5,182 bases of DNA from Lachnospiraceae bacterium UBA1258. GTDB taxonomy: Bacteria; Bacillota; Clostridia; Lachnospirales; Lachnospiraceae. The position numbers and the translations under genes were made by a program. Positions 1 through 5,182 of the stretch are shown here, piece by piece (position 1 is the stretch's first letter; each line of letters opens with the position of its first letter). The notes below the pieces were generated by a model. It was not told the origin of the DNA. It did no database searches and was given only the letters and a program-made list of their open reading frames with translations. The stretch covers positions 464 through 5,645 of the forward strand of contig DBVS01000082.1 in NCBI GenBank assembly GCA_002308235.1. Reading direction: 5' to 3'.

Positions 1-1139
1 AAGTTCTGGAAGGTGATGGTGGCAAGAGTCTTGCTTTCTCTCTTGATATCAACGTTTTCCTTTGCTTCAATGGCCTGATGGAGGCCGTCGGAATAACGAC
101 GACCGGGCATTATACGTCCGGTAAATTCGTCTATGATAATGACCTCGCCGTCCTTTACGATGTAGTCCTTGTCCTTCACCATAAGAGTGTTGGCCTTAAG
201 GGCGGTGATGATACAGTGCTGGATCTCCATATTCTCGGAGTCAGCCAGGTTATCTATGCGGAAGAAGTACTCGGCTTCCTTTACGCCGTGCTCGGTAAGG
301 GTGATGACTTTATCCTTTTCATTTACGATATAGTCACCGGTCTCCTGCTGCACATTTCCGAGGATCATATCAAGCTTGCCCACATCCTCCATATCGGCGC
401 CGCGATGGAGCTGTTTTGCGAGGATATCCGCCATCTGGTAGATGCTGGTGGACTTGGTGCCCTGACCGGAAATAATGAGAGGGGTTCTTGCTTCATCAAT
501 CAGGATGGAGTCCACCTCGTCGATGATGGCGTAGTTAAGATCCCTTAAAACCAGGTCCTTCTCATAGATTGCCATGTTGTCACGAAGGTAGTCGAATCCG
601 AGTTCGTTATTGGTTACGTAGGTAATGTCACAGGCGTAGGCTTCCTTTTTCTCGGCGGTATTCATGCTGTTTAAGGATACGCCTACGGTAAGTCCCAGGA
701 ATCTGTGTACCTGTCCCATCCACTCCGCGTCACGCTTGGCCAGATATTCGTTGGCAGTAACAACATGCACGCCCTTTCCCTCAAGAGCGTTAAGATATAC
801 GGGAAGGATGTCGGTCTGGGTCTTACCTTCACCGGTTCTCATCTCGGCAATACGGTTCTGATGAAGAACTATACCACCCATGATCTGAACAAGAAAGTGC
901 TCCGTGTGGATCACACGCTTGGTTGCTTCCCTTGCTACCGCATAAGCCTCGACCAGTATGTCGTCAAGAGTTTCGCCCTCTGCAAGGCGCTTCTTGAATT
1001 CCTTGGTCTTATCCTGGAGTTCCTGATCGGTAAGTTCTCCCATTTTCGGACGCAAAGCATCGATAGCTTCCACCAGAGGCATGATGCGCTTTGTCTCGCG
1101 CTCGCTGTGCGTACCAAAAATCTTATCTATTATTCTCAT
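1..1139 (-). CDS. secA: Protein translocase subunit SecA, N-terminal part (gene runs off the left edge)
   Basis: SecA is the cytosolic ATPase that pushes unfolded preproteins through the SecYEG channel. The reading frame starts with MRIIDKIFGTHSERE at 1139 and stays open for 379 codons to the window edge; full SecA is usually about 800-900 residues, so less than half is present. Visible landmarks are the Q-motif region VQIMGG (Q85), Walker A TGEGKT at residues 102-107 (K106), TNNELGFDYLRDNM at 176-189, Walker B DEVD at 207-210 followed by SILIDEARTPLIISG, and GRRYSDGLHQA at 346-356 just after the preprotein cross-linking region. The end, TLATITFQN, is where NBD1 resumes. The start is supported by AAAGGA 11 bases upstream and an extended -10 promoter. 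Oddities are Q108, T109 and D110 directly after Walker A and A129 in the TANEYL segment, where family members usually have LxA/LxS and VND or VNE. It could be a SecA paralogue, but housekeeping SecA is more likely. Confidence 0.97.
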   Translation of the reverse strand, partial: MRIIDKIFGTHSERETKRIMPLVEAIDALRPKMGELTDQELQDKTKEFKKRLAEGETLDDILVEAYAVAREATKRVIHTEHFLVQIMGGIVLHQNRIAEMRTGEGKTQTDILPVYLNALEGKGVHVVTANEYLAKRDAEWMGQVHRFLGLTVGVSLNSMNTAEKKEAYACDITYVTNNELGFDYLRDNMAIYEKDLVLRDLNYAIIDEVDSILIDEARTPLIISGQGTKSTSIYQMADILAKQLHRGADMEDVGKLDMILGNVQQETGDYIVNEKDKVITLTEHGVKEAEYFFRIDNLADSENMEIQHCIITALKANTLMVKDKDYIVKDGEVIIIDEFTGRIMPGRRYSDGLHQAIEAKENVDIKRESKTLATITFQN

Positions 1140-1181
1140 TTAATGTAATATCCTTTCACGGGTTTACAAAATCCAAAGAAT

Positions 1182-1210
1182 ATTTTAACAGAATTAAAGG
1201 GCATATTCAA
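1182..1210 (-). promoter_or_regulatory. Predicted secA promoter (extended -10)
   Basis: On the minus strand, TTGAAT (1210-1205) is followed by a 17-base spacer and TAAAAT (1187-1182), with TG one base before the -10 (an extended -10 element). This predicts a start near 1175 and a leader of about 36 bases. The leader carries AAAGGA (1156-1151), 11 bases before the secA ATG. A perfect TTGACA lies further upstream (1259-1254), but no good -10 stands at the right distance, so it is the weaker candidate. The region 1140-1281 holds no gene. Confidence 0.6.
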
Positions 1211-1281
1211 CGCAAAAACAAGTCCCGTTTGTAAAAAATATGTAAACGTCTTTTGTCAAAATATGCGCTGTAAATCCCGAC

Positions 1282-1310
1282 AAAAAAAGCGCGCCGCAAA
1301 CGGGCGCGCC
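1282..1310 (-). terminator. Intrinsic terminator of the ptb-buk operon
   Basis: Read on the minus strand, GCGCGCC (1309-1303) and GGCGCGC (1295-1289) form a 7-bp all-GC stem with a 7-base loop (1302-1296), followed at once by seven Ts (1288-1282). It begins about a dozen bases after the buk stop codon and separates the operon from secA. The strong stem with a clean U-tract is a textbook Rho-independent terminator. Confidence 0.92.
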
Positions 1311-1321
1311 CAATTTATGAT

Positions 1322-2389
1322 TTAGTATTCGCAAGCCTTTTCTTCGCCTGTAAGGACTCTCAAACCGCCCTGGCAAAGAGCAAGAAGTTCGTCTTCTCCG
1401 GGATATACGGTGAAGGGAGCGATCCAGCCTGCTTTTTCCTTTAAGGCATCACAGGTGGCCTTGCCGTATGCGATACCGCCGGTAAGGATAATCTGGTCTA
1501 CCTTGCCGCCGAGCACGGTAGCCATGGCGCCGATGTCCTTTGCTACCTGATAGTGAAAGGCCTTAAATACCGCAATGGCCTTCTCGTCTCCTTCTTTGGC
1601 CTTTGCTTCAACGATCCTTGCGTCGTTGGTGTTAAGATATGCGTTAAAACCGCCGTTGCCCACAAGTTTCTTGTAAACTTCCTTCTCTGAATACTTTCCG
1701 GAGAAGCACATCTTTACAAGGTCGCCGGTGGGAACTCCGCCTGCACGCTCGGGAGAAAAAGCACCCTCTCCGTCAAGAGCGTTGTTTACGTCGATAACAC
1801 GTCCGCCCTTGTGAGCACCTACGGAAACACCGCCGCCCATGTGAACAACGATAAGATTAAGGTCCTCGTACTTCTTGCCCACTTCCTTGGCATAGCGCTT
1901 TGCTACGGCCTTCTGGTTAAGAGCATGGAAAACGGAACGTCTGGGAAGCTCCGGAACGCCCGAATATCTCGCAATATCGGTAAGTTCGTCAACGACTACG
2001 GGGTCAACGATGTATGAAGGGATCCCCAACTGATCACCGATCTCTTTGGCAAGGATACCGCCCAGGTTACTTGCGTGCTGACCCTGCTTACCGACGATAA
2101 GGTCATTGAGAAGTGCGTTTGAAACGCTGTAGGTACCGCCGGGAATAGGCTTTAACATACCGCCGCGTCCTACGATAAAGTTAAGGGTCTTAAGGTCGAA
2201 ATTCTTCTCCTTAAGGATGTCAAGAATCACGTTCTTACGGAAATCCTTCTGCTCAAAGATGGAGCCGTACCGGGCGATCTCTTCGGTGGTGTGTCTGAGG
2301 GTCTCCTCAAAAAGAAGGTTCTCATCTTCAAAAACGCCTATCTTGGTGGATGTTGAACCGGGATTGATAATTAAACTCTTGTATGACAT
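1322..2389 (-). CDS. buk: Butyrate kinase
   Basis: Cytosolic butyrate kinase (EC 2.7.2.7) transfers the phosphate of butyryl-phosphate to ADP, giving butyrate and ATP. The 355-residue length is the usual size for Buk and shorter than typical acetate kinase (about 400). It shows the acetate/butyrate kinase (ASKHA) signatures: LIINPGSTSTKIG at residues 6-18, GRGG at 74-77, QHASNLGG at 104-111, DPVVVDEL at 129-136, the phosphate-binding VVHMGGG at 181-187, DGEGAFSPERAGGVP at 206-220 and ILTGGIAYG at 301-309. The C-terminal GEDELLALCQGGLRVL (331-346) is typical of clostridial Buk. The start has AGGAGG (2401-2396) six bases upstream. It lies 23 bases after ptb and is clearly cotranscribed; the operon terminator follows the TAA. 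The enzyme may also act on branched-chain acyl phosphates, as some homologues do, but no branched-chain ketoacid dehydrogenase genes are nearby. Confidence 0.96.
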   Translation of the reverse strand: MSYKSLIINPGSTSTKIGVFEDENLLFEETLRHTTEEIARYGSIFEQKDFRKNVILDILKEKNFDLKTLNFIVGRGGMLKPIPGGTYSVSNALLNDLIVGKQGQHASNLGGILAKEIGDQLGIPSYIVDPVVVDELTDIARYSGVPELPRRSVFHALNQKAVAKRYAKEVGKKYEDLNLIVVHMGGGVSVGAHKGGRVIDVNNALDGEGAFSPERAGGVPTGDLVKMCFSGKYSEKEVYKKLVGNGGFNAYLNTNDARIVEAKAKEGDEKAIAVFKAFHYQVAKDIGAMATVLGGKVDQIILTGGIAYGKATCDALKEKAGWIAPFTVYPGEDELLALCQGGLRVLTGEEKACEY

Positions 2390-2412
2390 TTTCTGCCTCC
2401 TGAAGGATTATT

Positions 2413-3321
2413 CTACATGTTCTGTGCCACAACGGCGGCAAGTGCGATGGAGTTAAGCTTAACTTCCATGGTGTCGGAACGGGAAGTAAGGATAACGGGA
2501 GCCTTGGTACCTGTAAGGATGTTACCGTTCTTGCAGGGAATCATGTGAACCATGGTCTTGTAAACCAGATTTCCTGCGTGGATGTCGGGGAATACGAGAA
2601 TGTTTGCGTCTCCGGCAACCTTTCTGTTAAGTGCGCCCTTTTCCTCGGCAGCTTCTTTGTACAAAGCAATGTCCATGGAAAGAGGTCCGTCCACAACGCA
2701 GTCCTTGATCTCGCCTGCGTCCTGCATGCGGGAAAGTTCTGCTGCATCAACGGTGCAGGGCATCTTCTCGTTAACGGTCTCAAGAGCCGCAAGGATAGCA
2801 ACCTTGTTGTCGGTAACACCGCAGGCCTTTGCAACGTCAACGGTGTATTCGATCATGCATTTCTTATCTTCAAGCGTGGGATAAGGAATAAACGCAACGT
2901 CGGTTAAGAACAAAAGTCTGTCGATTCCGGGAATTTCGAAAACACAAACATGGGAAAGGGGCTTGCCGGTACGAAGTCCCACTTCCTTGTCAAGAACGCT
3001 CTTTAAGAACTTTCCGGTAGGAAGAAGACCCTTCATGTACATGTCCGCTTTTCCGTCGTGAACAAGCTTTACAGCTGCAAGGGAAGCTTCAACGGTGTCT
3101 TTCCTGTCGATAATTTCGTAAGCGGAAAGGTCCATGTCAATAGTCTTTGCGATTGCACGGATCTTATCCTCATCTCCGACCAAAATGGCATTGGCGATCT
3201 TCTTGTCGTGAGCTGCCTTAACAGCCTCAAGAACGGGCGCGTCCTCCGCGCAGGCCACAGCCAGGGTTTTCGTAGGTAAGTTGGCTACTTTGCTGATAAT
3301 GTCGTCAAACTTGACTTTCAT
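2413..3321 (-). CDS. ptb: Phosphate butyryltransferase
   Basis: Cytosolic phosphate butyryltransferase (EC 2.3.1.19) exchanges CoA for phosphate on butyryl-CoA, making the butyryl-phosphate used by Buk. The product is 302 residues, matching clostridial Ptb (about 300) and lacking the N-terminal extension of long phosphotransacetylases. Characteristic stretches are AVACAEDAPVLEAV (21-34), AILVGD (45-50), the block from KADMYMKGLL to LRTGKPLSHV (91-125), RLLFLTDVAF (135-144), VVDGPLSMDIAL (209-220), DIHAGNLVYK (246-255) and TSRSD near the C-terminus (279-283), followed by KLNSIALAA. The chosen ATG at 3321 has a perfect AAGGAGG five bases upstream; an in-frame ATG at 3342 would add seven residues but has no ribosome binding site and would place that site inside the coding region. 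It is the first gene of a two-gene operon with buk. A Pta acting on acetyl-CoA is the main alternative, made unlikely by length and by the buk neighbour. Confidence 0.95.
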   Translation of the reverse strand: MKVKFDDIISKVANLPTKTLAVACAEDAPVLEAVKAAHDKKIANAILVGDEDKIRAIAKTIDMDLSAYEIIDRKDTVEASLAAVKLVHDGKADMYMKGLLPTGKFLKSVLDKEVGLRTGKPLSHVCVFEIPGIDRLLFLTDVAFIPYPTLEDKKCMIEYTVDVAKACGVTDNKVAILAALETVNEKMPCTVDAAELSRMQDAGEIKDCVVDGPLSMDIALYKEAAEEKGALNRKVAGDANILVFPDIHAGNLVYKTMVHMIPCKNGNILTGTKAPVILTSRSDTMEVKLNSIALAAVVAQNM

Positions 3322-3326
3322 AGATT

Positions 3327-3333
3327 CCTCCTT
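3327..3333 (-). promoter_or_regulatory. Strong ribosome binding site that fixes the ptb start
   Basis: AAGGAGG, fully complementary to the 16S anti-Shine-Dalgarno core, stands five bases before the ATG at 3321. It decides in favour of this start over the in-frame ATG at 3342, which lies upstream of the site. Confidence 0.9.
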
Positions 3334-3419
3334 ATATAGCATGGGGTTTTCCCATCAAGACTCGCAAGCGTTTGACTCAGTCGGGCTTAAAGTTCCGGCC
3401 TCGTCAAATCATCGTTAAA

Positions 3420-3448
3420 ATAATATCACTGCCATGGCGAAAAGTCCA
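3420..3448 (-). promoter_or_regulatory. Predicted ptb-buk promoter
   Basis: On the minus strand TGGACT (3448-3443), a 17-base spacer and TATTAT (3425-3420) match the sigma-A pattern at 4 of 6 and 5 of 6 bases. This predicts a start near 3413 and a leader of roughly 90 bases. The -35 lies only three bases beyond the U-tract of the upstream mcp terminator. A possible Rex-like palindrome overlaps the -10. The rest of the gap (3322-3419) has a small hairpin (3341-3355) and no gene. Confidence 0.55.
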
Positions 3449-3451
3449 TAG

Positions 3452-3479
3452 AAAAAGGGCGGAAGAATTCTTCCGCCCC
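3452..3479 (-). terminator. Intrinsic terminator of the chemotaxis receptor gene
   Basis: A perfect 22-base palindrome (3457-3478) can fold on the minus strand into a 9-bp stem (GGGCGGAAG paired with CTTCCGCCC) with an AATT loop, followed by TTTTT (3456-3452). It starts about 14 bases after the mcp stop codon. The other strand lacks a U-tract, so it should act in one direction. Confidence 0.9.
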
Positions 3480-3492
3480 ACGAATATTCGGT

Positions 3493-4971
3493 TTATTCGA
3501 TGCTCTTTAATCTGTCCGCGCTTTGGATCATTTCCTTTACGATTCCCTGCACGTCCTCCACGATCCGCTTGTTGTTTTCGGTAGCTTCGACGGTTGTGGT
3601 GGAATGTGCCGAAACCTCTTCGGTGATGGCGGAAATGGTCTGGATGCTCTCAACAATATCCTCGTTTGCCTTGGCAAGTTTAGAGACTATCTCGGAAAGC
3701 TCGCCCGAATCGCTTCTGATCCTTCTGGCGCTTTCGACGATCTTGTCAAAGGACTCGGCAGTAACTTCGGCGGATTCGTTCTGGATCCTGTTGCTTTCAA
3801 CCAGTGAATTGATGGCGCCGATAACCTCATTCATCTTGCCGGAAATGCCTTCGATAAGGGAGCTGATGCTGCCGGTTGCCTCCTGGGTCTGGCCCGCAAG
3901 ATTCGAGATCTCGGTGGCAACCACCGCAAATCCTCTGCCCGCTTCACCTGCTCTTGCAGCCTCGATACTTGCATTGAGAGCAAGAAGGCTGGTCTGAGAA
4001 GCAACGTTGTTGATAAGTTCAACGATGGTCTCCATCTGTGCCGTGGATTCTCTTAAGCCTTCAACTTCCTTGACTGCGCCGTTTCCTGCCTCTTCGGAAA
4101 CCTTGGCCTGTTTGATGAGCTTGCTTATGTTGTCGCGGCCCTCGTGAATGGCCTCGACGGTATCGTTCATATTGATTCCGATGCTCTCGGAAGTCTTTGA
4201 AACTTTATCGATCTGAGTCTGTATCTCTTCGGTCTTGACCAGCTGATTCTGAACGGATTCGGCGGAATCCGTGGAGCCGGACTGCACTTCCTGCATGGCA
4301 CCCAGGGTTTCCTCACTGGATGTGGAAAGCTGAACCATCTTATCTGATACAAGGTCAACGTCTTCAACGAGAACATTTGAGATTTCCATTATGGCGCCGA
4401 GCATGTTCTGTGTTTTCTCGCTTGCTTCGTTAATGGTCTGCATCCTGGCCGCATTGATGTTCGTAATGACTTTGTTTACTACTATGGAGAATACCGAGCA
4501 GACAATCATGATGAGTACTTCGATCTCAAGGTCTGCAACAGTTCCGTCCACCCAGCCCTTGCTCGCCGCGAACTTGATGGCATGCATAACGGCAATCGTG
4601 GAAACACCCACTCCGCTTGTCACCGACAGCTTAAAGTCGTTGAACATTGCACAAAGCAAAACTGCGGGAAGAGCGTATACGAATACAAGTATCGTGTTGG
4701 TGGAAATAAGACAAAGAACCAGATAGAACAACCCATAACCCAGGGCGATCACGTGCTTGATAAGATTGGTCTCCGGATTCATGCTGTAAAGAACCCAGCA
4801 GATGATCATGGGGCCCGCCGCTAAAAGCTCGATCGGAAGAATCAGACCGAGTCCCGCATTGCCTTTAATAAACTGCACAAGGTATGCAATGCAGATAAGG
4901 CTGATAAGCACGGTAAAAAGAGTACATGCCGTCTTGTTGACATATGCTTCGTTTGACTGCTGCTTTTCCAT
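3493..4971 (-). CDS. Methyl-accepting chemotaxis protein with a multi-helix membrane sensor
   Basis: A membrane chemoreceptor expected to control CheA through CheW. The 492-residue protein has a 14-residue polar start, then about six hydrophobic segments near residues 15-35, 41-62, 70-90, 93-110, 115-132 (weakest) and 149-169, with only short loops and no large extracellular ligand domain. No HAMP domain is evident; the chain passes almost directly into a long coiled coil from about 185 to 492. The signalling hairpin tip is clear: SLLALNASIEAARAGEAGRG at 328-347, followed by FAVVATEI. Likely methylation sites are the Glu pairs 220/221, 248/249 and 451/452 (the last in AITEEVSA). No CheR-binding NWETF-like pentapeptide ends the protein. 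At 356 a Ser stands where an Arg is common after the tip (EIR or EVR). AAGGAG (4988-4983) lies 11 bases before the ATG. It is a single-gene unit with its own promoter and terminator. The family is certain; the ligand is unknown. Confidence 0.95.
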   Translation of the reverse strand: MEKQQSNEAYVNKTACTLFTVLISLICIAYLVQFIKGNAGLGLILPIELLAAGPMIICWVLYSMNPETNLIKHVIALGYGLFYLVLCLISTNTILVFVYALPAVLLCAMFNDFKLSVTSGVGVSTIAVMHAIKFAASKGWVDGTVADLEIEVLIMIVCSVFSIVVNKVITNINAARMQTINEASEKTQNMLGAIMEISNVLVEDVDLVSDKMVQLSTSSEETLGAMQEVQSGSTDSAESVQNQLVKTEEIQTQIDKVSKTSESIGINMNDTVEAIHEGRDNISKLIKQAKVSEEAGNGAVKEVEGLRESTAQMETIVELINNVASQTSLLALNASIEAARAGEAGRGFAVVATEISNLAGQTQEATGSISSLIEGISGKMNEVIGAINSLVESNRIQNESAEVTAESFDKIVESARRIRSDSGELSEIVSKLAKANEDIVESIQTISAITEEVSAHSTTTVEATENNKRIVEDVQGIVKEMIQSADRLKSIE

Positions 4972-4982
4972 GTAGAGAAGAT

Positions 4983-4988
4983 CTCCTT
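4983..4988 (-). promoter_or_regulatory. Ribosome binding site of the chemotaxis receptor, with long spacing
   Basis: AAGGAG precedes the ATG at 4971 by 11 bases, longer than the 5-6 bases seen for ptb and buk. No other in-frame ATG nearby has a better site, so the start stands, though translation may be moderate. Confidence 0.7.
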
Positions 4989-5027
4989 CCTGTAAACCCT
5001 GAGGTTTTATTTAATTGTATATAATAA

Positions 5028-5056
5028 ATTATAAAGCATAGCGTGTTCTCAGGCAA
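5028..5056 (-). promoter_or_regulatory. Predicted promoter of the chemotaxis receptor gene (sigma-A type)
   Basis: On the minus strand TTGCCT (5056-5051), a 17-base spacer and a perfect TATAAT (5033-5028) form a good housekeeping promoter. It predicts a start near 5021 and a leader of about 50 AT-rich bases. I see no flagellar sigma-28 pattern (TAAA with a distal CGATA) in this gap, although many chemotaxis genes use one. The -35 lies two bases past the T-run of the upstream terminator. Confidence 0.75.
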
Positions 5057-5058
5057 TT

Positions 5059-5105
5059 AAAAAATGACGTCCCAAAGCCAAATTTTGACTGTGGGACGCC
5101 ATTTT
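5059..5105 (-). terminator. Intrinsic terminator of the gene at the right edge
   Basis: On the minus strand the arm at 5105-5092 pairs with 5074-5061 over 14 bp, with one G-U pair (core GCGTCCCA with TGGGACGT). AGTC and GGCT inside the loop can add four more pairs around a one-by-one mismatch, leaving a 7-base loop. A run of six Ts (5064-5059) overlaps the base of the stem. It begins about 20 bases after the stop codon at 5126. On the plus strand there is only a short TTTT, so strong two-way action is unlikely. Confidence 0.85.
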
Positions 5106-5125
5106 AAGTTTACATTGTCAAAAAA

Positions 5126-5182
5126 TTATTTAGCAGCAAGTTCAGCCTTAAGCTTAGCGGTAAGTTCGGGAACGATCTTGTT
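5126..5182 (-). CDS. C-terminal end of an unrecognised protein (gene runs off the right edge)
   Basis: The minus-strand frame reads NKIVPELTAKLKAELAAK and then TAA, so 18 residues of a C-terminus are visible. The tail is rich in Ala, Leu and Lys, could form an amphipathic helix, and is followed by a strong terminator about 20 bases downstream, which supports this as a real gene end. The codons used (CTT, AAG, GCT) fit the neighbouring genes. The fragment is too short to assign a family and I do not recognise it. It is separated from the chemotaxis receptor by the terminator and a new promoter, so a shared function cannot be inferred. Confidence 0.7.
   Translation of the reverse strand, partial: NKIVPELTAKLKAELAAK

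Noticed and set aside
78..548. A 156-residue open frame on the plus strand.
   Set aside because: It lies wholly antisense to secA, whose family motifs are unambiguous; the frame is a by-product of codon bias and matches nothing I recognise.
1163..1235. Separated inverted copies of TTTACAAA (1163-1170) and TTTGTAAA (1228-1235) flanking the secA promoter.
   Set aside because: Eight-base AT-rich matches 57 bases apart are expected by chance in such sequence, and there is no second supporting feature.
1194..1376. A 60-residue minus-strand frame spanning the buk 3' end and the intergenic region.
   Set aside because: It runs through the buk terminator in a different frame from buk, has no ribosome binding site and no recognisable motif.
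1322..2389. Annotation of this gene as acetate kinase.
   Set aside because: Length (355 residues), the QHASNLGG and GEDELLALCQGGLRVL segments and the adjacent ptb fit butyrate kinase instead.
3322..3342. An in-frame upstream ATG at 3342 that would extend Ptb by seven residues (MLYKEES).
   Set aside because: It has no ribosome binding site, lies against the small hairpin, and the extension encodes the perfect AAGGAGG site of the ATG at 3321.
3457..3478. A perfect 22-base palindrome considered as a protein-binding operator or mobile-element end.
   Set aside because: Its position right after the mcp stop and the adjoining T-run fit an intrinsic terminator fully; no duplicated target or transposase is present.
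3500..3997. A 165-residue open frame on the plus strand rich in Ser, Ala and Leu.
   Set aside because: It is antisense to the conserved signalling domain of the chemotaxis receptor; its composition reflects the repetitive coiled-coil codons on the other strand.

Overview
The window looks like chromosomal DNA from a butyrate-forming Firmicute, most likely a member of the Lachnospiraceae (Clostridia). The evidence is the phosphate butyryltransferase/butyrate kinase pair, a SecA N-terminal region that resembles Lachnospiraceae SecA as I remember those sequences, clostridial-type AGGAGG ribosome binding sites, and intrinsic GC-hairpin/U-tract terminators. The family-level assignment is inference. 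Every gene I can support lies on the minus strand, so transcription runs from high to low coordinates.

In transcription order the layout is as follows. (1) At 5126-5182 is the last 18 codons of an unrecognised gene, followed by a strong hairpin terminator (5059-5105). (2) A sigma-A-type promoter (5028-5056) directly abuts that terminator and drives a single-gene unit for a 492-residue methyl-accepting chemotaxis protein (3493-4971) with about six membrane helices and no visible HAMP domain. It ends in a palindromic terminator (3452-3479). (3) Another promoter (3420-3448) again sits against the preceding terminator and drives the two-gene operon ptb-buk (2413-3321 and 1322-2389), which ends at a GC-rich terminator (1282-1310). 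(4) An extended -10 promoter (1182-1210) precedes secA, of which the first 379 codons are in the window (1139 down to 1).

Ptb and Buk together convert butyryl-CoA plus phosphate to butyryl-phosphate and then to butyrate with ATP gain, the last energy-conserving step of butyrate fermentation. SecA is the ATPase motor of Sec protein export. The chemotaxis receptor should feed the CheA/CheW system. The units are separated by terminators and promoters, so apart from ptb-buk there is no sign that they work as one system.

I found no mobile element, CRISPR array, RNA gene or convincing undescribed system. The points most worth a second look are the uncharacterised multi-helix sensor of the receptor, unusual residues next to the SecA Walker A motif, and a possible redox-regulator (Rex-like) site over the ptb promoter.
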